A DNA stretch of 64,000 bases, taken from NCBI GenBank assembly GCA_004322135.1, contig SCSG01000028.1, forward strand, positions 35,450 through 99,449, read 5' to 3'. Both the position numbers and the translations under genes were made by a program. Below are positions 56,174-61,786 of the stretch, piece after piece. The first letter of the stretch is position 1, and the number at the start of each line of letters is the position of its first letter. This DNA comes from Burkholderiaceae bacterium (GTDB lineage: Bacteria > Pseudomonadota > Gammaproteobacteria > Burkholderiales > Burkholderiaceae_B). A model generated the notes under the pieces. That model was not told the DNA's origin and did not search any database. It was given only the letters and a program-made list of their open reading frames with translations.

Positions 56174-57100
56174 ATGGATCTGAAACAACTCCGCACCCTC
56201 ATCGCGATTGCCGAGACAAGCAGCGTCACGCGGGCGGCGCTGCTGCTGAACGTCGTGCAACCAGCCCTCTCCCGACAACTTCGTCTTCTTGAAGAAGAGC
56301 TCGGAACGCCCATGTTCGAGCGCACCCGCCACGGCATGCACCTGACCGAGGCCGGCCAAACACTTGTAGACCATGCACGACGAGCGCTGCGCGAGCTGGA
56401 CCACGCGCGCACCCAGGTAGTCACTCCAGGTATCATTGCTGGCCCAATCGCTATTGGCCTACTGCCAAGTACTTGCACTTTGCTGTCGGGTGCCCTTGTC
56501 GGTTCACTCAGGGCGAAGCATCCCGGCCTGAACGTGCGTCTTACCACCGGCTTCGCGGGGCACCTGCAACAGTGGCTGGAAAGCGGCGAAATCGACCTTG
56601 CTCTCTTGTACGAACTGAAACCTTCAACATTGCTGGACGTTCAGCCCTTGCTCGACGAGACACTGTATTTGGTCGGCCCGGCGAGTGCCGGGTTGAGATT
56701 CGACAAACCAATCCCACTGTCCGACGTCGCGTCGACGCCGCTTATTATGCCGAATCCGCCCCATGGCCTTTCGATGATACTTGAGCATGCCTGTGCAGTA
56801 TCGAACGTACGTCTGACCGTCGTGACCGAGACCAACTCGATGCAAATCCAGAAGGAGTTGGTCTCACACGAGCTTGGCTTTACTATCCTGCCGGGCGTGG
56901 CAATCTTCGACGATATCGCTAACAAGCGTCTAAGTGCCGCGCCCCTCACGGCACCTGACCTGTCCCGACGAATTGTGCTGGCGCTGCCCATGACGCGCCG
57001 CACATCGATCGCTGTGCGATCTGTCGCCAACGAACTGCGTACGCTGATCGAAGGGATTATCGCTCGTGGCGATTGGCCCGGCGCCCGATGGTTGGCATAA
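56174..57100 (+). CDS. LysR family transcriptional regulator
   Basis: LysR-type regulator of 308 residues. The N-terminal winged helix-turn-helix is MDLKQLRTLIAIAETSSVTR onward with AALLLNVVQPALSRQLRLLE, seen as VVQPALSRQLRLLEEELG. The C-terminal effector domain has a type-2 periplasmic fold (about residues 90-295). The ATG at 56174 gives the canonical LysR start; 31 further codons are open upstream but unlike the family. It is divergent from the TPP/aldehyde/hydroxylase operon and probably senses one of its substrates. Confidence 0.9.
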   Translation: MDLKQLRTLIAIAETSSVTRAALLLNVVQPALSRQLRLLEEELGTPMFERTRHGMHLTEAGQTLVDHARRALRELDHARTQVVTPGIIAGPIAIGLLPSTCTLLSGALVGSLRAKHPGLNVRLTTGFAGHLQQWLESGEIDLALLYELKPSTLLDVQPLLDETLYLVGPASAGLRFDKPIPLSDVASTPLIMPNPPHGLSMILEHACAVSNVRLTVVTETNSMQIQKELVSHELGFTILPGVAIFDDIANKRLSAAPLTAPDLSRRIVLALPMTRRTSIAVRSVANELRTLIEGIIARGDWPGARWLA

Positions 57101-57171
57101 ACAGGCATCAGGCGTCGCCCGGATCAGCCAAAGCCGGACGTTGCGCGCCCATCCCCAATGCCCACACATAA

Positions 57172-57199
57172 CAAAAACCCCAGCCTCGAAGGGCTGGGG
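57172..57199 (-). terminator. rho-independent terminator of the cupredoxin-like gene
   Basis: Perfect 8-bp stem (57178-57185 with 57192-57199, arms CCCCAGCC and GGCTGGGG) with a 6-base loop. On the minus strand it is followed by TTTTTGTT, just after the stop at 57220. The plus strand shows only a weak T-run, so it may also slow transcription arriving from the LysR gene. Confidence 0.85.
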
Positions 57200-57219
57200 C
57201 TGGGGTTTCGCACCCGATA

Positions 57220-58155
57220 TCACACCACGGTGAACGGCATGATCATGCCCAGATCAAAGTGAGGCTTGCCTGAATGAATATCGGGAATGAAGCAAGCGAC
57301 AAAATAGCGTCCTGGCTTGAAGTCAAACACAGCCCAATTGGCCTCTCCGGGGCTCATTGGTGCTACGCCGGCCACATCCACGAATGGCGGAAGTGTGGTG
57401 GGCGCTGGGGCGGCTGCGGCAGCGGGTGAGCCAGGAGGAGGTGAGGCCAACAACATTGCCTTGGCCTGTTCGTAGGATACCCCGGGCGAAAGACGATGGA
57501 CGACCATTTCGTGAAGTTGCTTACCGGTGTCGACCACCTTCCAGACGTGTTTTCCTGCAGGAATGGTCTTGGGCAGACCGTTGTACCCGAAATCAACCAT
57601 GTCGACCGTAGCGTCGGCGACTGGAGCCTTTCCCATCCTGGATGTGGCCGTAACGGTTAGCGGCGCAAGCATCCCCATTTTGTAATGCGGCATGCCGGCC
57701 GCATCGGGAACGACGCAGATCACAACGTAATGACCCGCCTTCAAGTCGAGGATAACACTGGATTCATGCCCGCCATCGGCGCTACCTGGCCCACCGATCG
57801 ACGACGAAATTGCAAAGAGAGCGCCCAAGTCTTTGTTCTTTGCCACGTCCATGAAGTTCGCTACCGTTATGCCTTTGTGCAAGCGCATGAACATCGCATG
57901 ATGGGCTTCCGTCCCCTTGTTGTCGAGGGTAACTTCGGTATAGCCCGCAGGGACACTGGCCGGCAGCCGGAAGCGGTAGTTTACGGCCGCGATTGCAAGC
58001 TTGCGGTATTGGTCTTTGCGCGTCTTGGCCAAAGACACACCCTGAGTAGCAAATAGCATGGCCAACCCGGCCACGCCAAACCCCTTCAATGCCGTCCTGC
58101 GAGTCAAATGCACGCTTGACGCGGCGTGCTGCGCTGCGTTTTTATAATTCGACAC
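57220..58155 (-). CDS. Tat-exported tandem cupredoxin-like protein
   Basis: A 311-residue exported protein I do not recognise as a named gene. The twin-arginine signal is LTRRTALKGFGVAGLAM. The mature part has two similar beta-rich units joined by an Ala/Pro-rich linker. Unit 1 shows AHHAMFMRLHKG then GHYVVICVVPDAAGMPHYKMGM. Unit 2 shows LHEMVVHRLSPG then GRYFVACFIPDIHSGKPHFDLGM. The His-Cys-His-Met order recalls type-1 copper sites. The GTG at 58155 is chosen because AGGAG lies six bases upstream; the frame opens 22 codons earlier. It has its own terminator. Confidence 0.72.
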   Translation of the reverse strand: MSNYKNAAQHAASSVHLTRRTALKGFGVAGLAMLFATQGVSLAKTRKDQYRKLAIAAVNYRFRLPASVPAGYTEVTLDNKGTEAHHAMFMRLHKGITVANFMDVAKNKDLGALFAISSSIGGPGSADGGHESSVILDLKAGHYVVICVVPDAAGMPHYKMGMLAPLTVTATSRMGKAPVADATVDMVDFGYNGLPKTIPAGKHVWKVVDTGKQLHEMVVHRLSPGVSYEQAKAMLLASPPPGSPAAAAAPAPTTLPPFVDVAGVAPMSPGEANWAVFDFKPGRYFVACFIPDIHSGKPHFDLGMIMPFTVV

Positions 58156-58246
58156 TTCACACTCCTGACAGAATGAGCAACGTGATATCGGCATTCTATT
58201 GGGCCGCCTCCGCCCAAGCATTCTACGCTTCGCCTGTCATGTTTTG

Positions 58247-58264
58247 TCGATAATTATCGATAAT
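58247..58264. promoter_or_regulatory. overlapping AT-rich palindromes, Fur-like
   Basis: TCGATAATTATCGA (58247-58260) is a perfect 14-bp palindrome and overlaps ATTATCGATAAT (58253-58264), a perfect 12-bp one. The stretch holds two GATAAT hexamers, the unit of Fur boxes. It lies about 92 bp upstream of the cupredoxin-like gene start. Confidence 0.45.
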
Positions 58265-58329
58265 AGCTACAGGTAATTTTCGGGCCAAGGAAAGTGTGTC
58301 ACCCGGTCAAGCAGCATGGCCGCTACAGG

Positions 58330-58770
58330 CTACGCCGCGCGAAATAATGAGCGCCGGGTCTTGCACCGCTCGATCACCTCAAAAATACCCATTCCAGCCA
58401 ATAGCGCCAGGAAAAAGATGGCAGCCTTGACTTCACCGGTACCCAGATCAACCAGCGCTGGTCCCGGGCACAAACCTGCAATGCCCCAGCCCACGCCAAA
58501 AAGCAGGCTACCCACAACCAGACGCCGGTCGATGACCCTGGACGTAGGCAGCTTTATCTCGAACCCCAGCAGCGAGCACGAGAGGCGACGGGCCACGGCA
58601 AAGGCACCCGTACCCGCCAGGACGGCACCAATCATGACCAGCCCCAACGACGGATCCCAGGCGCCTGCAAGGTCCAGAAAGCCCAGTACTTTGGAAGGCA
58701 GCACCATGCCGGATATGACCAGGCCCACCCCAAAGATCAGGCCTGCCAAAAGGGAAGTAATAGTGCCCAC
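58330..58770 (-). CDS. YeeE/YedE-family membrane protein, second half (DUF6691-like)
   Basis: Inner-membrane protein of 146 residues with about four helices, one of two small proteins that together resemble TsuA/YeeE sulfur transporters. The conserved cysteine motif is GIAGLCPGPALVDLG. The N-terminal FGVGLVISGMVLPSKVLGFLD (seen as GLVISGMVLPSKVLGF) is typical of this half. It is the third gene of the unit with the ArsR repressor, ten bases after its partner. Import of a reduced sulfur species is inferred from family and context. Confidence 0.85.
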   Translation of the reverse strand: MGTITSLLAGLIFGVGLVISGMVLPSKVLGFLDLAGAWDPSLGLVMIGAVLAGTGAFAVARRLSCSLLGFEIKLPTSRVIDRRLVVGSLLFGVGWGIAGLCPGPALVDLGTGEVKAAIFFLALLAGMGIFEVIERCKTRRSLFRAA

Positions 58771-58780
58771 GTGAGTCTCC

Positions 58781-59215
58781 TTAAATGCCCATCAGGTGAC
58801 GGATCACATATACGGTCGCGAAACCCGCCGCCATGAATGCAGCCGTCGCCACCATGGAGCGAGGCGATAGCCGCGACACACCACACACGCCATGACCCGA
58901 GGTGCACCCGGAACCAAAGCGTGTTCCGGTTCCAACGAGCAGCCCAGCCAGAACAAGTGCCCCATATCCGGTACCGATTGGGACAGTCTGCGGACGGCCC
59001 AGCAGCAAGAACAACGTCGGCGTGAGCACAAGCCCGGCTACAAACGCAAGACGCCAGGCGACGTCTGTAGGACGCGGCCGCAGCAGTCCACCCAACACAC
59101 CGCTTACCCCTGCAACGCGGCCGTTGAACAGGACATACAGGGCCGCTGCCAGACCAATCAGTACCCCACCTCCCAGTGCTGACCAGGGAGTGAAAGCAAT
59201 CCAGTCTATTGTCAT
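58781..59215 (-). CDS. YeeE/YedE-family membrane protein, first half
   Basis: Inner-membrane protein of 144 residues, partner of the next gene. The hallmark is [20 protein letters not shown], whose cysteines are thought to relay sulfur in TsuA-like channels. About four helices flank it, beginning with [20 protein letters not shown]. The ATG at 59215 overlaps the ArsR stop (ATGA), fixing the start over one six codons upstream. Such pairs are known as PmpAB-type persulfide-linked transporters. Confidence 0.87.
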   Translation of the reverse strand: MTIDWIAFTPWSALGGGVLIGLAAALYVLFNGRVAGVSGVLGGLLRPRPTDVAWRLAFVAGLVLTPTLFLLLGRPQTVPIGTGYGALVLAGLLVGTGTRFGSGCTSGHGVCGVSRLSPRSMVATAAFMAAGFATVYVIRHLMGI

Positions 59216-59532
59216 GATGATTCCTTCGGGCAATAAAGATCGTAAAGCGTCGCCAGTACCCGCAACAGCTTCTGGTCCGCGACACGATAATAAATGTACT
59301 TCCCTTCGCGACGCGTGCTGACGACGCCGTCAGTGCGCAAGACACCCAGCTGCTGCGACAAGGTTGGCTGACGAATGTCCAGCGCCTCTTCCAGTTCGCT
59401 GACACACCGTTCGCCCTGCGACAACTGGCACAGCAAAAGAAGACGATCCGGGTTCGCCAGAACCTTGAGCTTCTCAACGACATCTGTGGCCGCACGGCGC
59501 ATCAGCGCCGGGTTCAGAGCCAAATCCTGCAT
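59212..59532 (-). CDS. ArsR-family repressor, BigR/SqrR-type persulfide sensor
   Basis: Winged-helix repressor of 106 residues. Recognition helix region is [13 protein letters not shown] and the beta-wing is [12 protein letters not shown]. Cysteines 35 and 101 are 66 residues apart, the same spacing as the sensing pair of Rhodobacter SqrR (41/107) and Xylella BigR (42/108); Cys43 is extra. These form a polysulfide bridge on exposure to sulfane sulfur. The ATG at 59532 has GGAG just upstream; the TTG start four codons earlier overlaps that site. It is translationally coupled to the YeeE genes it should control. Confidence 0.87.
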   Translation of the reverse strand: MQDLALNPALMRRAATDVVEKLKVLANPDRLLLLCQLSQGERCVSELEEALDIRQPTLSQQLGVLRTDGVVSTRREGKYIYYRVADQKLLRVLATLYDLYCPKESS

Positions 59533-59556
59533 AAGTTTCTCCAATTACATTGCAAA

Positions 59557-59578
59557 TATTATATTTTTAAATATAATA
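59557..59578. promoter_or_regulatory. AT-rich operator upstream of the ArsR gene
   Basis: Perfect inverted repeat with 10-bp arms (TATTATATTT and AAATATAATA) around TT, centred about 35 bp upstream of the repressor start. BigR-type repressors bind AT-rich dyads that overlap their own promoter. The same stretch could also serve as the -10 region. Confidence 0.65.
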
Positions 59579-59660
59579 ATAATCAATAGATTGAAAACCA
59601 CCTTACTGAAGCCAGGGGCTCTACATCATTAACGGGAATGCCAAAAAATTCTTCGCCAGC

Positions 59661-59689
59661 CAAAAGAAAAGAGCCGCCTAAGCGACTCT
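59661..59689 (-). terminator. rho-independent terminator of tRNA-Lys
   Basis: Arms AGAGTCGC and GCGGCTCT (minus strand, 59689-59682 and 59677-59670) pair at eight positions with one G-U around TTAG. TTTCTTTT follows on the minus strand. It starts 17 bases after the tRNA 3' end. Confidence 0.8.
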
Positions 59690-59705
59690 AACCTATTGAC
59701 TTTAT

Positions 59706-59781
59706 TGGTGGGCTGGCCGGGGCTCGAACCCGGGACCAACGGATTAAAAGTCCGGTGCTCTACCAACTGAGCTACCAACCC
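59706..59781 (-). tRNA. tRNA-Lys(TTT)
   Basis: Full cloverleaf on the minus strand, 76 nt with encoded CCA (59706-59708). Acceptor arms are GGGTTGG and CCAGCCC with one G-U pair. The D-arm reads GCTCAGTTGGTAGAGC, the T-arm CCGGGTTCGAGCCCCGG, and the anticodon loop CTTTTAA gives TTT. Confidence 0.96.
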
Positions 59782-59845
59782 CGTGCCGACTAAAGAACGC
59801 GATTATGCGTTCTTTTCCAATGCGTGTCAAACCAAAAGGCCCGTA

Positions 59846-60286
59846 TCACGGCTTCTTGGCGCACTCCGGACCCGCGTCGGCCTGCTTCAAATACTCAATC
59901 AAATCAGCACGTTCCTGAGGATCGGGAATGCCGGCATACCCCATGGCCGTGCCAGGAATGGCAGTCATGGGACTCGTAAGAAACCAGTTCAGGGTCTTCG
60001 CATTCCAGACGATATTCGATTTTTTCATCGCCTCGGAATAATCGAATCCCTTGACCGATCCGGCCTTGCGCCCGAACAGGCCACAATGCCTCGGCCCGGT
60101 TCGATCATAAGCCAGTGCGTGGCAGGCAAGGCAGCGCGAATAAATCTGCTTCCCGCGCGTGGCGTCACCCGTCATGGTCGGGGCCGTCATGGCTGGCGCC
60201 GCCGTCGCCGTTTCGGCTTGAGCGGTGCCAGCCAGACTACAGAAGGCCGCCACGCATAGGCAGGACATCCAGCTGGACGTTTTCAT
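59846..60286 (-). CDS. class I cytochrome c
   Basis: Exported mono-haem cytochrome c of 146 residues. A signal peptide (MKTSSWMSCLCVAAFCSLAG to about AQAET) is followed by a Thr/Ala/Pro linker and the haem site SRCLACHA. The distal ligand Met is likely in IPGTAMGYAG. The ATG at 60286 is chosen by the signal peptide and family length; the larger open frame to 60553 overlaps the ferritin-like gene. It starts ten bases after that gene's stop and so probably shares its transcript. Confidence 0.88.
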   Translation of the reverse strand: MKTSSWMSCLCVAAFCSLAGTAQAETATAAPAMTAPTMTGDATRGKQIYSRCLACHALAYDRTGPRHCGLFGRKAGSVKGFDYSEAMKKSNIVWNAKTLNWFLTSPMTAIPGTAMGYAGIPDPQERADLIEYLKQADAGPECAKKP

Positions 60287-60296
60287 GACGTCCGGC

Positions 60297-60899
60297 TCAC
60301 GCCATGAACGCACTGGGAACAACGGGAGTATCGCCAAGCACATGGCGTAGAACGGCCCAGTGCATGGCTTCATCGCCCAGAATGCTGGCAGCGGCCTTGG
60401 CCAGGTCACGATTATCGAATATGGGTACGGCCCCCAAATAGGCACTGACCGCGCCTTTTTCCAGCATGGCAGCGAAGCGCAGCACGTCAGTCTGGCTCTT
60501 GAGTTTATCGGTGGGGAATTGATACTTGGCTTTGGCAACGACGGCCTTGCCACCCAATTTCACAACCGTCTTGGAAAGCAGGTCGGCGTGCTCGCGATGT
60601 TGCCCCTGAAAGGAAACGGCAATATCCAGCGCCGGCTTTTGCAGCAGCCCACTTTCCGCACCCAGCTGATAAGCCGCAATGGCCTCAAGCTCGGCACCCA
60701 GCGCGCTGTTCAATATCCGCACGTCCGACTCGGTGGATTTGGAACTGTGGCCCTTTGCCAGGACATCATTGCCAGCCATCAGCGCGACCGCGGCACCAGA
60801 CAACATCACGCCCGAACGTCCCAGAAAAATACGTCGTGACTCTTTTACGCCGGACGGTTGCGCACCAGTCGTAGTAGGAAGGTAATCAAGAAATGACAT
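60297..60899 (-). CDS. Tat-exported ferritin-like domain protein
   Basis: A 200-residue protein with a twin-arginine signal (ESRRIFLGRSGVML, cleavage near VLAKG) and a four-helix ferritin-like domain. Candidate di-iron ligands are Glu in GAELEAIAAYQ, Glu/His in HREHADLL, Glu in LEKGAVSAY and Glu/His in DEAMHWAV. Family members of this exported type have unknown function. GAGGGG precedes the ATG. Its position between an ECF sigma factor and a cytochrome c suggests a redox or stress role. Confidence 0.8.
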   Translation of the reverse strand: MSFLDYLPTTTGAQPSGVKESRRIFLGRSGVMLSGAAVALMAGNDVLAKGHSSKSTESDVRILNSALGAELEAIAAYQLGAESGLLQKPALDIAVSFQGQHREHADLLSKTVVKLGGKAVVAKAKYQFPTDKLKSQTDVLRFAAMLEKGAVSAYLGAVPIFDNRDLAKAAASILGDEAMHWAVLRHVLGDTPVVPSAFMA

Positions 60900-61005
60900 G
60901 GTAATACCCCTCTTCTTCAGTAAAATTTAAAATTCAGAGACAACAAAAAGTCCTGCCCCGCTGGCAAAACGCCAAAGGAGCCGCATTAACACGAGGCAGG
61001 GAAAA

Positions 61006-61713
61006 TTAAGAAGGTGGCGCGGCGGCGCGTTCGATCCGGGCCTGCACGGCGGCGACAATCCGGTCGCAACGCGCACCAGCAAATGAAAACGCTTTTCCGA
61101 GGCCAGCGCCCACATCACGCGCCATCAATTTACGCAAAAGGCTTCTGGCACGGAAATAACGGGTGCGCACCGTTGCCGCTGGAATATCCAGGCAATTGGC
61201 CACTTCTTCAACCGAAAGCTCTTCGACCGCGCGCATCACAAACACTGTCCTGAACCCGGCAGGCAGTTCATCAATTTTTTCTTCAATCAACCGACGCATT
61301 TCCTGACGTTCCATTGCCTGCTCCGGCTGTTCGGGCCTACCCTCAGCCAAGCCTTCGGAGAACTCGGCATCAAACGGCTCAAGGGTTTCGCTCAGCTCCA
61401 TCCACGCGGATAGCCGATTATTCTTGCGCAGGCGCCGGGTCGATTCATTGACGACGATGCGGGTCAGCCACGTGGCGAGGCTGGAATCTCCACGAAACTT
61501 TGCCATGGCACAGTAGGCCAGATAAAAGGCCTCTTGCACGGCCTCTTCGGCATCGGCGTCATTGCGCAATATGCTGCGAGCAACGCGGTACAGCCGTTGG
61601 TTGTAGCGCCGCATGAGCGACGTCAACGCGCGGCGATCGCCTTGCGCCACCCGCACGGCCAAGGCTGAATCGGTAGACGGCAAATCGGGCGGCTGTACCA
61701 GCGTAAGCGGCAT
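61006..61713 (-). CDS. ECF-type RNA polymerase sigma factor
   Basis: Sigma-70 family factor of 235 residues. Region 2 (about residues 30-95) shows LMRRYNQRLYRVARSILRND, seen as LYRVARSILRNDADAEE, and YCAMAKFRGDSSLATWL. Region 4 (about 145-195) shows LPAGFRTVFVMRAVEELS and VEEVANCLDIPAATVRTR. There is no sigma-3 domain. A roughly 35-residue tail with one Cys follows region 4. No anti-sigma factor gene is adjacent, so control may be transcriptional or by an unusual partner. The downstream ferritin-like and cytochrome c genes are possible targets. Confidence 0.88.
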   Translation of the reverse strand: MPLTLVQPPDLPSTDSALAVRVAQGDRRALTSLMRRYNQRLYRVARSILRNDADAEEAVQEAFYLAYCAMAKFRGDSSLATWLTRIVVNESTRRLRKNNRLSAWMELSETLEPFDAEFSEGLAEGRPEQPEQAMERQEMRRLIEEKIDELPAGFRTVFVMRAVEELSVEEVANCLDIPAATVRTRYFRARSLLRKLMARDVGAGLGKAFSFAGARCDRIVAAVQARIERAAAPPS

Positions 61714-61786
61714 GCGGCTTCCTTTTTTTGAGTAGCTTCACCCCATTGGATGCCGAAAAGTGCGCTGGCGTTCCCGCTTTGGAAAA

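Noticed and set aside
57172..57199. Dedicated terminator of the LysR gene
   Set aside because: The U-run lies on the minus-strand side, so it serves the cupredoxin-like gene; any effect on the LysR transcript is secondary.
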